The notes below the pieces were generated by a model. That model was not told the DNA's origin. It did not search any database and was given only the letters and a program-made list of their open reading frames with translations. The position numbers and the translations under genes are program-made. 64,000 nucleotides of DNA from Erythrobacter ani (GTDB lineage: Bacteria > Pseudomonadota > Alphaproteobacteria > Sphingomonadales > Sphingomonadaceae), in assembly GCF_019204025.1 (NCBI RefSeq), contig NZ_JAGSPB010000001.1:992001-1056000 (forward strand), in the 5' to 3' direction. Below are positions 18,541 to 27,277 of this stretch, one piece after another; the first letter of the stretch is position 1, and each line of letters opens with the position of its first letter.

Positions 18541-18570
18541 ATTCATCTAATTTAGCAATATCTAATATTT
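18541..18570 (-). promoter_or_regulatory. AT-rich candidate operator/promoter of the bigR operon
   Basis: The bases just upstream of bigR are strikingly AT-rich in a GC-rich region. They hold ATCTAA at 18545 and ATCTAAT at 18560, and an imperfect inverted repeat TTAG-N6-CTAA (18552-18565). ArsR-type repressors use such AT-rich palindromes overlapping their own promoters; assignment to BigR is inference. Confidence 0.4.
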
Positions 18571-18660
18571 CAAACGAGGGTTCTTCCCGTACGAAGATCG
18601 GGCTGCCCCACGCGGGCAATTACCAGCGCAAGACAGCCTCTGAGGTTCACCAAACTGGGC

Positions 18661-19164
18661 TTACGCTTTTGTCGAAATCTCGATCTTTCGCGCTCCTTCG
18701 GAAACGCCCTGGGCGCGGGGAATTGCGATTGTTATCACGCCGTTATCGGAACTCGCCTGGATCTGATCTACTACGCAATCCTTCGGGAGCGAGACGCGGC
18801 GCTCAAATGCGCCGTAGCTGCGCTCCGAGATCGTATAGTCACGCTCTTTCTCTTCGCGCTCCTCCTTTTTCTCACCCTTCAAAACGAGCATATCCCCTTC
18901 GACCGAGATATCGACATCCTCTTGAGAAACACCGGGCAATTCCACGGTGAGGTGATATTCCTCGTCGGTCTCTTTCATTTCGAGCGCTGGCATAGGGAGC
19001 GACGAAAGATAGCGGATGCCCAGATTGGTCGCCGGGAAACGTGGCGGGAATTCATCGAACATCCGGTCGACTTCGCCGCGCAGGCGGGTAAAGGGCTCAC
19101 GCAAATAGTCCGATAATCCGGTCTGGTGACGAGGCTTTGTGGCAACAAGCGATTCTTCAGCCAT
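18661..19164 (-). CDS. Small heat-shock protein Hsp20 (alpha-crystallin family)
   Basis: The 167-residue holdase chaperone has an alpha-crystallin domain over about residues 55-150, with LTVELPGVSQEDVDISVEGDMLVLKGEK, FERRVSLPKD and the closing DNGVITIAIPR. A short C-terminal tail follows. GGAGGAG lies six bases before the ATG. It would hold denatured proteins in the cytoplasm for later refolding. The best palindromic copy of the island motif is 62 bp upstream. The M. tuberculosis counterpart (HspX/Acr) is a leading DosR-regulon dormancy protein, which supports grouping this gene with the low-oxygen set. Confidence 0.94.
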   Translation of the reverse strand: MAEESLVATKPRHQTGLSDYLREPFTRLRGEVDRMFDEFPPRFPATNLGIRYLSSLPMPALEMKETDEEYHLTVELPGVSQEDVDISVEGDMLVLKGEKKEEREEKERDYTISERSYGAFERRVSLPKDCVVDQIQASSDNGVITIAIPRAQGVSEGARKIEISTKA

Positions 19165-19226
19165 GATTTCTCCTCCGTAGATTTCGCCGAAAGCACGCTT
19201 CTACGGGGTCGACGGGAGGCCACCGA

Positions 19227-19243
19227 TACGGAAACCTCCGTAA
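19227..19243 (-). promoter_or_regulatory. Best palindromic copy of the island motif, before hsp20
   Basis: The plus strand reads TACGGAAACCTCCGTAA, that is TACGGA-N4-TCCGTA, a perfect inverted repeat of six-base half-sites. It ends 62 bp before the hsp20 ATG and serves as the reference for the repeated motif. Confidence 0.7.
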
Positions 19244-19332
19244 GCCGCAGCCTCGGCAACACGATACCTGCTCACATGCCGACCCGATTTGGCCTGTCCC
19301 AAGGTGCGCCAATTCGGAGGATCGCTACGGTA

Positions 19333-21972
19333 TTACGCAGTCGCTGGCTGATACGCAGCCCGGGCGCGCTGCTGCCCGATCAGCCAACGCTTCGCGACCT
19401 CGGTTACCAGCAGCACCACCAGCGCTGCACCTGCGCAAAGCAAAAGGAATTCGGCTTCGACAGGCTCGGTATCGAGGAAACGCTGAAGCAGCGGAACTGT
19501 CATCGCGGCGATTTGCAGCAGGATCGCGATCGCCATGCCAACGAACATCCAGCCGTTTTCGGGTGCGTGCCACCGCCAGAAAGGGAGCTTCAGGTTGCGG
19601 ATGCCGAGAAGGAAGGCGATCTGGAACGTCACCACGATTAGAAGCACGTGATTGCGCGCATCTTCGATCGAAAAGCCGAGCGCCAATCTCTCTTGGAGGA
19701 CCCAAACTGCTATTGCCGTCATCAACACTGCCCCGGGCAACATGAGAGTAAGCGCATCCTTGTCGATCAGCGAGGAAAGCTTTTGTTGCGGGGGATGCTT
19801 GAGCTCATCGCCGTCCCCGCGCCCGAAACCGAGCGTTACGTCCAAGACACCATTGGTCACGAGGTTGAGCCACAGCAGCTGCACTGCGGTCAGCGGCATG
19901 GGCATCCCAAGCGAGATGGCGAGCAGGAACATCAGGATTTCTGCCGCACCGGTCGCGAGCATGAACAACACGATCTTGCGGATATTGGCAAATGTGACAC
20001 GGCCCTCCTCGATTCCTGCAACAATCGTTGCGAAGTTATCATCGGCTAGCACCAGGTCGGCAGCCCCGCGCGCGACATCGGTGCCGCCGCGGCCCATGGC
20101 AATACCGATATCGGCCATACGTAATGCTGGCCCGTCATTGACGCCATCGCCAGTGACAGCAACGGTGTGCCCTGCCTCCTCAAGCGCTCTCACGATTGCG
20201 AGCTTTTGCGCAGGTTCAGTGCGCGCAAAGACCTGGCTGGACGTTACGCGTCTTGCGAAGCCATCTCGGTCATCTGCAAGCGCCTCAAGCTGTTCGCCGG
20301 TCACCACAGAACAATCGTCTGCGTCCATCCCGAGTTGACGGGCTATCGCAAGTGCGGTGGCAGGATGATCGCCTGTAATCATCGTTACAGCGACGCCGGC
20401 TTCGCGGCACCTGGCCACCGCTTCGATCACTCCGTGCCGTAGCGGATCGGTTAGGCCTACGAAACCAAGCAATACGAGATCGTGCAAATGAGAGTGGATG
20501 TGTCCGTCGCCGGGACGCCCGCTCCCCTCCGCGAGCGCGAGCACGCGGTATCCTTCGCCAGCCAAGCGTTCGGCAATGTCCAGTGTATACGCGTCCGTGT
20601 CCCTGCACATGGCCAGCACGGTTTCCGGAGCACCCTTGACGATTGTACGCGTTTCCAACCCGAAATCGGCCTCCACCGCAGCGTATCGAAGTGTCGGCTC
20701 ATAAGGCACGATCGACAGGCGATCAGCGGCGACAAGACGCTCGACATCGCCCCCATTTTCCCGCGCGAAATCAAGCAAGGCTACATCCACCGCGTCGCCG
20801 ACCGGGCTGCCATGAACAGCGAGCTTTGCCTCGTTGCAGAGCCCTGCGGCTTCGGCCAGCCGGGCCATCGTCTTGCTCAAAGAGTGAGACTGCCAATCAG
20901 CACGAGCAATCCTCTTGCCAGTCGGAAGCGCGACCGCCTCGACGGTCAGCCTATTGACGGTCAGCGTTCCGGTCTTGTCGCTGGCTATCAGAGTGCAAGC
21001 CCCCAGCCCCTCGACCGCGGGCAAGGCACGCACGATAACATTGCGCTGTGCCATTCGGTTCGCCGCGGTAGAAAGCGCAACAGTGACCGCAATCGGCAAA
21101 CCTTCAGGGATCGCTGCCACCGCTAGCGCAATCGCGAGCAACACTATGTCGCGCAAGGCCTGTCCTTCCAAAGCCAGCAAGGCGCCCAGTACCAGGATCA
21201 GTGCAACCGCGATCAGAGCAATTTGACGCGCAAGCACCGCCATTCGCCTGACGAGCGGGATCGCGCCGGCACAGCTCGCCGCCTGCGACAGTGTGCGATC
21301 GATGTGCCCGAGCTGCGACGCAGGACCGGTCTGAGTGACCACAGCCAAGGCTCTGCCCTCGACCACCGACGTTCCGGCGTGCAGCATATTGATGCGCTCG
21401 GCGACGACTGTCTTTGCATCCAGACAGTCCGCAGCGCGCTTTGTAATCGGCATTGATTCGCCGGTAAAAGTAGACTCATCGACCTCAAGGCCGATGTCCT
21501 CGATCAACCGCATGTCGGCTGTGACCGATACCCCGCTCTCAAGTTCGACAACATCGCCCGGTACGAGGTCCTGCGAGGCGACTTCGCGGGTCACGCCGCC
21601 ACGCCGGACCCTGGCAATCTGAGGAACCAGCGAACGGAGCGCGCGCGCGCTCGCATCTGCCTTCAGTTCCTGGAACGCCCCGATGACCGCGTTGAGCGAC
21701 AAGACCCCAAAAATGAAAAGAGCATCCCAGCGATCGCCCACCACCAGGGACAAGATGCCCGCGAACAGCAGCAAGTAGATCAGCGGATTGCGAAACTGGC
21801 GAAGGAACACCTGCAACGGCCCGGTCAGTCTCGCCTCGGGTAGTTTGTTAGGTCCGCACTCTAATAGGCGGTCGCCAGCTTCAGCTTCGGAAAGCCCACT
21901 CGTCCTAGCCTTCAAGGTCGAGAGCGCCTGCTCAGCGGTGAGTGCGTGCCAGGCGTACTCCGTTGCGGCCAT
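19333..21972 (-). CDS. P-type (P2, Ca2+-type) cation-transporting ATPase
   Basis: The 879-residue membrane ATPase has the actuator TGES (170-173), the ion-site helix AIPEGLP (around residues 288-293), the phosphorylation motif SDKTGTLT (D332) and TGDGVNDGPAL. The N-terminal cation-ATPase domain and long C-terminal helical bundle are of the P2 type (SERCA/PMCA-like). There are no N-terminal metal-binding cysteines, so Ca2+, Mn2+ or Na+/K+ are more likely than Cu+ or Zn2+. M. tuberculosis CtpF (Rv1997), a DosR-regulon Ca2+ pump, is of the same type. It starts 15 bp after the acetyltransferase gene and probably shares its promoter. Confidence 0.93.
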   Translation of the reverse strand: MAATEYAWHALTAEQALSTLKARTSGLSEAEAGDRLLECGPNKLPEARLTGPLQVFLRQFRNPLIYLLLFAGILSLVVGDRWDALFIFGVLSLNAVIGAFQELKADASARALRSLVPQIARVRRGGVTREVASQDLVPGDVVELESGVSVTADMRLIEDIGLEVDESTFTGESMPITKRAADCLDAKTVVAERINMLHAGTSVVEGRALAVVTQTGPASQLGHIDRTLSQAASCAGAIPLVRRMAVLARQIALIAVALILVLGALLALEGQALRDIVLLAIALAVAAIPEGLPIAVTVALSTAANRMAQRNVIVRALPAVEGLGACTLIASDKTGTLTVNRLTVEAVALPTGKRIARADWQSHSLSKTMARLAEAAGLCNEAKLAVHGSPVGDAVDVALLDFARENGGDVERLVAADRLSIVPYEPTLRYAAVEADFGLETRTIVKGAPETVLAMCRDTDAYTLDIAERLAGEGYRVLALAEGSGRPGDGHIHSHLHDLVLLGFVGLTDPLRHGVIEAVARCREAGVAVTMITGDHPATALAIARQLGMDADDCSVVTGEQLEALADDRDGFARRVTSSQVFARTEPAQKLAIVRALEEAGHTVAVTGDGVNDGPALRMADIGIAMGRGGTDVARGAADLVLADDNFATIVAGIEEGRVTFANIRKIVLFMLATGAAEILMFLLAISLGMPMPLTAVQLLWLNLVTNGVLDVTLGFGRGDGDELKHPPQQKLSSLIDKDALTLMLPGAVLMTAIAVWVLQERLALGFSIEDARNHVLLIVVTFQIAFLLGIRNLKLPFWRWHAPENGWMFVGMAIAILLQIAAMTVPLLQRFLDTEPVEAEFLLLCAGAALVVLLVTEVAKRWLIGQQRARAAYQPATA

Positions 21973-21987
21973 CGCCCGAAAAACCGG

Positions 21988-22563
21988 TCAGAACGTCTTT
22001 TCCGCAATGATCAGAGCAGGTTCATCAGGGCAGGGAAGAATTCTGAAACCCATCCCTCGCTCCAGTTCGAGACCATCTCTCTGCTGTGCGCTCTCGAGCG
22101 AGGTGATTTTCGCAATGCCCTTCGATTCGGCGTAGCGCGCTGCGTGATCCAGCATGGCCCAGCTTATCCCGCGCTGCTTCATGTCCTCGCGCGTGCATAC
22201 TGCGAACTCGGCGTTCTCGAAACTCTCATCGGCGCCGAGCATCGCGCTTGCCAGTATCTCGCCGCTATCGGGATCGACAGCAAGGAAATCGATCGTGTGG
22301 TCGTTGGTATCATCGACCATTTGCGCCAGCCGTTCTTCATCGACCTTACGCATGCCCGAAAGGAAGCGGAAAAAGAGATCGCGGCGGCTTACGCCTTCGA
22401 AAAATCTCGCGAGCGCGTCCTTGTCTTCAGGCGTGGCTGGCCTGATGAGTATCTTCTCGCCAGCCCGAGTGGTGGAAACTCCGCTCCATTCCTTTTCAGC
22501 TTCGCGATTTGAGAACCGTGTCAGTGCCTCGTTCTGCGAATGTTTAGCGCTTAGTTCAGACAT
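21988..22563 (-). CDS. GNAT N-acetyltransferase resembling the Pat C-terminal domain
   Basis: This 191-residue GNAT has ILIRPATPEDKDALARFFEGVSRRDLFFRFLSGMRKV, typical of the acetyltransferase domain of Pat/YfiQ-type protein acetyltransferases, and the acetyl-CoA loop region KQRGISWAMLDHAARYAESKGI. It lacks the large ADP-forming CoA-ligase part of Pat. Substrates may be protein lysines such as acyl-CoA synthetases, but this is inference. Its first 13 bp overlap the end of the L,D-transpeptidase gene. A motif copy (22618-22633) inside that gene suggests its own promoter, with the ATPase as the second gene. Confidence 0.85.
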   Translation of the reverse strand: MSELSAKHSQNEALTRFSNREAEKEWSGVSTTRAGEKILIRPATPEDKDALARFFEGVSRRDLFFRFLSGMRKVDEERLAQMVDDTNDHTIDFLAVDPDSGEILASAMLGADESFENAEFAVCTREDMKQRGISWAMLDHAARYAESKGIAKITSLESAQQRDGLELERGMGFRILPCPDEPALIIAEKTF

Positions 22564-23768
22564 GTCTGACCTCCTTCAACGACACCAGAATTGGATGACG
22601 AAGAGGAGAGACGCGATCCGTATATGTCCGTAAGCTCATGATCGCTATGGGATGTCACCGTCACAGGATCCCGCCGATATACGTCTTCCCAAATCCGCAC
22701 TCCGCCCGAAAGCGAGGGTTCGGCAGTGAAGTAGGCTACGTAAAGCGGTATATGCTCGGATAGAAAAACGGTTTGCGTTTTGCCACCGGTGACCTCTTCC
22801 TCAATTCTTGCCAAGTCCCAGCCATCACGCCTCAGCAGCGTCGCCGCAAAGGAAAGCGCTCGGTCGACACGAATACAGCCGTGGCTGAAAAATCTCCGAT
22901 CCTTTTCGAACAGCTCACGGCTCGACGTGTCGTGAAGAAACACACTGTATGGATTTGGCATCACCAGCTTCATCCGGCCCAGTGCATTGTTGTCACCCGG
23001 CATCTGGCGATATCTGCCGTTCTGGAAGATGTAGCCGCGTGCTCGCGCCGCTGACGGACTACGCCGCACAAAACTCGCAATGCCCTCGGCTGCAATGCTG
23101 GACGGGATTTCCCACCAGGGATTGAGGACGACGCCGGTGACTTGACTGGTGAAGACTGGAGTGCGGGTGACTGGCTTACCGACGATTACTCGCCAACGCC
23201 CCTTGACCACTCCTCCTTCCCACAAGGTCAGCTGTTGCGCGGCGATATTGACCAGAAGATAGCGCTCTCCCATTCGCGCAGGGAGCCAGCGCCAGCGGGC
23301 AAGATTGGAGACTATGATTGCCCGCCTGTCCGCATCCTTCTCTTCGCTCAGCGCGTCGACAAGTCTGGCATAATAGGGATGCGAGGGTCGGATCGATCGG
23401 AGATAAAGATCCAGTTGGTTGTTCTGGAGTGCCCGTAGGAGACCCGAGCGCAGTTGGTCATCATTCGTGCTTCCATCGATATGCCACCACGAAGGACGTT
23501 TCTGTCCGCAGCAGCGGCCGCGCCAAGCTCGCATCAGTGTAAGCGCTGCCTTATCCGCGATGGGATCCAGCCTTTCACGTTCGCCCGCATCGATTGCGCG
23601 CCGAAGTTGCGGGGCAATCTCGGGAGGTAGCGCAAGCCCTTCGTCTGGTGCTCGCTCTACCCGTTGGAGCAAGCTCTCCGCCTGGACCGGCGACCAAGCC
23701 GGCCGCGCAATTGTCGAACCGGGGACAAGGAGAGCTGCCAGCAAGAGCGCGAGTAGAATCCGCATCAT
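22551..23768 (-). CDS. YcbB-type L,D-transpeptidase
   Basis: This 405-residue exported protein has a signal peptide (about 1-22), a helical region (about 25-165) and a YkuD catalytic domain (about 168-330) with H279 in VFLHDTSS and the nucleophile C298 in FSHGCIRV. The larger YcbB/LdtD-like form makes 3-3 peptidoglycan cross-links or attaches proteins to the wall. An extra pair of cysteines (RCCGQ, 86-87) may form a disulfide. The ATG overlaps the alcohol dehydrogenase stop. A wall-remodelling enzyme coupled to two redox enzymes is unusual; 3-3 cross-links are known to increase in non-growing cells. Confidence 0.9.
   Translation of the reverse strand: MMRILLALLLAALLVPGSTIARPAWSPVQAESLLQRVERAPDEGLALPPEIAPQLRRAIDAGERERLDPIADKAALTLMRAWRGRCCGQKRPSWWHIDGSTNDDQLRSGLLRALQNNQLDLYLRSIRPSHPYYARLVDALSEEKDADRRAIIVSNLARWRWLPARMGERYLLVNIAAQQLTLWEGGVVKGRWRVIVGKPVTRTPVFTSQVTGVVLNPWWEIPSSIAAEGIASFVRRSPSAARARGYIFQNGRYRQMPGDNNALGRMKLVMPNPYSVFLHDTSSRELFEKDRRFFSHGCIRVDRALSFAATLLRRDGWDLARIEEEVTGGKTQTVFLSEHIPLYVAYFTAEPSLSGGVRIWEDVYRRDPVTVTSHSDHELTDIYGSRLSSSSSNSGVVEGGQTCLN
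22618..22633 (-). promoter_or_regulatory. Island motif inside the L,D-transpeptidase gene, before GNAT-ATPase
   Basis: On the minus strand TTACGGACATATACGG ends 54 bp before the acetyltransferase ATG. Although it lies in coding sequence, its core and distance match the other promoters. Confidence 0.5.
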
Positions 23769-24781
23769 GGAAGAAGCACCGCTGCACCGGTAATTTGTCC
23801 GGCACGAAGCCGGTCCAAAGCTAAATTGGCGTCGGTGAGGTCGAACGTCTCGACCTCTGTTTTCAGAGGGAACCCTGCAATCGCGGTGAAGAAGCTCTCG
23901 CCATCGGCGCGGGTCAGGTTGGCGACCGAGAGCAGCTTTCGCTCACCCCAGAGTAATTCGTAGGGAAACGCCGGGATATCGCTCATATGGATACCGGCAC
24001 ACACGACTGTGCCTCCCTTGCGAACTGCGGCGAGCGCCTGTGGGACCAATTCGCCCGCCGGAGCGAAGATGATCGCCGCGTCGAGTTCGAAAGGGGGCAT
24101 CATGTTGCTCCCGCCCGCCCAGACGCAGCCCATCTTGCGCGCAAACGATTGACCTGCGTCATCGCCAGGGCGGGTGAAAGCCGCAATCTTGCAGCCGAGA
24201 CCCGTGGCGAGCTGGGCCAGAATATGAGCCGAGGCTCCGAAGCCGTAGAACCCTATCCGCTGAGCGTCTCCGCACATCGAGAAAGCACGATAACCTATCA
24301 GACCTGCGCAGAGCAGCGGAGCAGCATGAGCGGCATCGATCGTAGGAGGAATTGCGAAGCAGAAGTTCGCTTCGCCGAGGACATGCGATGCATAGCCTCC
24401 ATTGACTGAGAAGCCGGTGAACGTCGGATCGTCACAGAGGTTCTCCTGCCGTTTTCTGCAATAACGACAACGGCCACATGTCGAGCCAAGCCAAGGGATC
24501 CCGACCCGGTCGCCCAAATCGAAACGGGCGACATTATCGCCTTTCGCAATGACCCGGCCTACGATCTCATGGCCTGGCACTATCGGCAACCGTCCGTGAA
24601 TATCGCCATCGATAATGTGGAGGTCCGTCCGGCAAACACCGCATGCAGAAACTTCGACCAATATCTGATCAGCGTCGGTCGAGGGTATCGGGCGCTCGAT
24701 AACTTCGAGTGGCATCCCAGGCTCAACAAATTGCATCGCCCGCATCGTCCGAGCCTTGGCTTTTGGCATGACCATATTCAT
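23765..24781 (-). CDS. Zinc-dependent alcohol dehydrogenase (AdhA-like)
   Basis: The 338-residue medium-chain dehydrogenase has catalytic zinc ligands in CGVCRTDLH and GHEIVG. A full structural zinc lobe, CGRCRYCRKRQENLC, distinguishes it from the secondary alcohol dehydrogenase at 3300. The nucleotide motif GFYGFGASAH replaces the common GxGGLGH. It should oxidise or reduce primary alcohols/aldehydes with NAD(H). The start at 24781 overlaps the preceding gene as ATGA; a longer frame to 24820 lies within that gene. It is the second gene of a four-base-overlap operon. Confidence 0.9.
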   Translation of the reverse strand: MNMVMPKAKARTMRAMQFVEPGMPLEVIERPIPSTDADQILVEVSACGVCRTDLHIIDGDIHGRLPIVPGHEIVGRVIAKGDNVARFDLGDRVGIPWLGSTCGRCRYCRKRQENLCDDPTFTGFSVNGGYASHVLGEANFCFAIPPTIDAAHAAPLLCAGLIGYRAFSMCGDAQRIGFYGFGASAHILAQLATGLGCKIAAFTRPGDDAGQSFARKMGCVWAGGSNMMPPFELDAAIIFAPAGELVPQALAAVRKGGTVVCAGIHMSDIPAFPYELLWGERKLLSVANLTRADGESFFTAIAGFPLKTEVETFDLTDANLALDRLRAGQITGAAVLLP

Positions 24782-25353
24782 CGCGCAAAACGCCCAAGTC
24801 TTTCGACGCGCCTCAGCCATTTCTTGCGGTATCCCGGCCAGCTATCGACACGACCGATTATTGTCGTGCGCACCGGTTTTATGCCGACGAAATGCAGAAT
24901 GTTACGTTTAAGGCTCTTCACGCTGTGCGAGCGGAAGAACAGCCTGTACATCGGCGCAGGCATACCCATCGTGACGATGATGCGGGCCGATTTTCCCCTA
25001 AGCAGTGGGCGCCATTTCGCGTTGGCCTTGATCTCCATTGCAAAGCCCGGACGCATGACTTGCTCAAGAAACGCTTTTAGCAGTGCCGGGACATCGCCCA
25101 GCCAGAGCGGGTAGACGATGACAAGGTGATCCGCCCATGCAATCGCTTCCTGTGCCTTGAGTATGTCCTCTTCCGGCTCCAGCTGGGTCCACACCCGCGG
25201 TTCTCGCACGAAGGCAAATTCGAGTTTGCCAATATCCAGTCGCCTGACCTCGTGCAGTTCCTCTGCGGCCCGTTGATATGCGCTTGCCAGCGCATGGACG
25301 TAATGGTCTCCTTCCCCACTGGGGTGACCATCGATGATAGTGATGCGTGCCAT
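24778..25353 (-). CDS. NAD(P)H dehydrogenase/quinone reductase, flavodoxin-fold (KefF/NQO1-like)
   Basis: This 191-residue cytosolic flavoprotein belongs to the flavodoxin-like NQO family: IIDGHPSGEGDHYVHALASAY binds FMN/FAD phosphate at the N-terminus, and WADHLVIVYPLWLGDVPALLKAFLEQVMRPGFA is the family signature (about residues 72-105). It would pass two electrons from NAD(P)H to quinones or other acceptors. The ATG at 25353 is chosen since the family starts directly with the first strand. It heads the operon with alcohol dehydrogenase and L,D-transpeptidase, divergent from fixL, sharing the 99-bp region with a motif copy. Confidence 0.9.
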   Translation of the reverse strand: MARITIIDGHPSGEGDHYVHALASAYQRAAEELHEVRRLDIGKLEFAFVREPRVWTQLEPEEDILKAQEAIAWADHLVIVYPLWLGDVPALLKAFLEQVMRPGFAMEIKANAKWRPLLRGKSARIIVTMGMPAPMYRLFFRSHSVKSLKRNILHFVGIKPVRTTIIGRVDSWPGYRKKWLRRVERLGRFAR

Positions 25354-25382
25354 GGACTCGAGATGCCCAAATCCCGACTCGT

Positions 25383-25402
25383 CAGATATGCGTAAATACC
25401 CT
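25383..25402. promoter_or_regulatory. Island motif in the fixL / oxidoreductase divergent promoter
   Basis: The plus strand reads ATGCGTAAATACCC toward fixL, ending about 50 bp before its ATG. The minus strand reads ATTTACGCATATCTG toward the oxidoreductase operon, only 29 bp from that ATG. It is the single motif-like element between the two genes and suggests autoregulation of fixLJ. Confidence 0.55.
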
Positions 25403-25452
25403 AAGCTGGAATGGTCCCGCGGACGGCCCTTCGCTTGGCGTAGGAGAGTACG

Positions 25453-26610
25453 ATGAAAGATATCGATACGATGACGGGCGCATCTCCGCAGTTTATCTCT
25501 CTGTACGATGCAGAACAAATGCACGCGCTGATCGATACAGTGCCCGACGCCATGGTAATTACCGACCAACAAGGCCGGATCAGGTCTTTCAGTTCAGGCG
25601 CTTCGGAAATGTTCGACTATGCCGAAGAAGATTTGCTCGGAGAAAATATCAGCATATTGATGACTTCGCCGGATCGTGAGCGACACGATCTCTACATGCA
25701 AGAGTATTTGAAGACCGGCAAAGCTAAGATCATCGGCGTCGGACGAGTGATGACCGCAAGGCACCGCGACGGGAGCACATTCCCGATCAAACTGGACATC
25801 GGAGAATTCAATTCGGGCGCGCAGCGGGGCTTCGTCGGTTTCATTCGCGACCTGACTGAAAGCCGCAAGACCGAGCGTGAATTGCATACGCTGCAAAGCG
25901 AACTCGCGCATGTCTCGCGCATATCCTCGATGGGCTCGCTCGCCACCTCATTGGCGCATGAGCTCAATCAACCGCTGACCGCTGTTGCGAACTACGCGCA
26001 CTCGGCGCAAGATCTGTTGGCCGACCCCAGCCCCGAGACACTCGAGCTCGTCCGCGAAGCGCTCGACCAGTGCGCAGCCGAGGCGCTGCGAGCGGGCCAG
26101 ATCGTCCACCGGCTGCGCGACTTCATCAAGCGCGGCGAAACCGAGCGCCAAATCGTCAGCCTCGGGCGGATAATTCAAGAGGCTTCCGCGCTCGCGCTGA
26201 TGAATGGCGACGGCAAAGGCGTGGACTTTGAAACCGGGCTCGACCCGGCCGCAGACAAAGTGATCGTCGATCCTGTCCAATTGCAGCAGGTTGTTTTCAA
26301 CCTGATCCGCAATGCGTTGGAGGCCATGCTCGAATCCCGTCATAAACAATTGCGGGTTCGCACGCAGCGGAAAGATCCGGGTTTCGCGCAGGTTTCGATC
26401 ATCGATAGCGGCCCGGGCCTCGACCAGAAAATCGCTGAACGGCTGTTTCATCCCTTCAACAGCACCAAGTCAGACGGAATGGGCATTGGGCTGTCGATAT
26501 GCCACTCGATCGTGCAATCGCATGAGGGGAAGATCTGGGTGGAACCGTCCTCGCTCGGAGGCACCGCCTTCCATTTCACCGTTCCACTCGCGGAGACCGA
26601 TAATGACTAA
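25453..26610 (+). CDS. fixL: Oxygen-sensing histidine kinase FixL (soluble, haem PAS)
   Basis: The 385-residue kinase has one PAS domain (about 22-138). H78 in RERHDLYM corresponds to the proximal haem ligand of rhizobial FixL, and R98 in IIGVGR corresponds to the oxygen-signalling arginine (R220 in Bradyrhizobium). The HisKA domain has SLAHELNQPLTAVANY with phospho-acceptor H169. The ATPase domain has NLIRNALEA, DSGPGL and GMGIGLSIC. There is no membrane segment, so it is cytosolic like Bradyrhizobium FixL and unlike S. meliloti FixL. O2 binding should inhibit the kinase. The gene overlaps fixJ by eight bases and carries the island motif upstream. Confidence 0.93.
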   Translation: MKDIDTMTGASPQFISLYDAEQMHALIDTVPDAMVITDQQGRIRSFSSGASEMFDYAEEDLLGENISILMTSPDRERHDLYMQEYLKTGKAKIIGVGRVMTARHRDGSTFPIKLDIGEFNSGAQRGFVGFIRDLTESRKTERELHTLQSELAHVSRISSMGSLATSLAHELNQPLTAVANYAHSAQDLLADPSPETLELVREALDQCAAEALRAGQIVHRLRDFIKRGETERQIVSLGRIIQEASALALMNGDGKGVDFETGLDPAADKVIVDPVQLQQVVFNLIRNALEAMLESRHKQLRVRTQRKDPGFAQVSIIDSGPGLDQKIAERLFHPFNSTKSDGMGIGLSICHSIVQSHEGKIWVEPSSLGGTAFHFTVPLAETDND

Positions 26611-27271
26611 CAGTGATTACCCGATCTATCTGGTGGATGACGACGATTCTGTCCGTCGGTCGGTAGGATTCATGCTCAAGACTTCCGGCCACCATGTCGA
26701 GAGCTATGTCAACGGGGTCGAATTCCTGAAAGAGGTTCGCTCGCGCGAGCCGGGCTGTGTGCTGCTCGATATTCAAATGCCCGAAATCGACGGGCTGGAA
26801 GTCCAATCCGAATTGCGCGAACGCGGAGTGCCGTTCCCGGTTGTGGTGATGACCGGTCACGGAGATGTCGAAGTAGCAGTGCGGGCGATGAAGGCGGGCG
26901 CAGTCGACTTCATCGAAAAACCTTTCGCCAAGGAAACGATGCTTGAGGCGATTGGCGAAGCGTTCGACCGGCTCGACAGGTCGGGCGAAAAGAGCAAGCG
27001 GCGCGAAGAGGCAGAATTGCTGGTGAAAGGCCTTACTCGCCGCGAGCACGAAGTGCTTGTCGGACTGACCAAGGGCTACCCGAACAAAACGATCGGTTAT
27101 GATCTCGATATCAGCCCACGAACGGTCGAGATTCATCGAGCAAACCTGATGAAGAAGCTTAATGTTTACAATCTATCGGATTTGCTGCGGATCGCCTTCG
27201 CTGCGGGAGTTGGCGAGGAATGGCAGACTGAGGCGGATGCACCTTCCGTGAATGAGCCGCCCACAGTCTAG
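26603..27271 (+). CDS. fixJ: Response regulator FixJ
   Basis: The 222-residue protein has a receiver domain with phosphorylation site D56 (VLLDIQMPEIDGL), acidic pocket YLVDDDDS, T84 in VVMTGHGD and K106 in FIEKPFAK. A LuxR/NarL-type DNA-binding domain follows (about 140-205) with LTRREHEVLVGLTKGYPNKTIGYDL and SPRTVEIHRANLMKKL. It is activated by FixL when oxygen is low. ATG at 26603 overlaps fixL; a longer frame to 26312 lies inside fixL. Members of this HTH family bind short TAC-containing half-sites, and the repeated TACGGA palindrome on this island is its natural candidate target (inference). Confidence 0.93.
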   Translation: MTNSDYPIYLVDDDDSVRRSVGFMLKTSGHHVESYVNGVEFLKEVRSREPGCVLLDIQMPEIDGLEVQSELRERGVPFPVVVMTGHGDVEVAVRAMKAGAVDFIEKPFAKETMLEAIGEAFDRLDRSGEKSKRREEAELLVKGLTRREHEVLVGLTKGYPNKTIGYDLDISPRTVEIHRANLMKKLNVYNLSDLLRIAFAAGVGEEWQTEADAPSVNEPPTV

Positions 27272-27277
27272 AGTTCT

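Noticed and set aside
18586..18602. GTACGAAGATCGGG as a motif copy between bigR and hsp20
   Set aside because: It faces no gene start at the normal distance.
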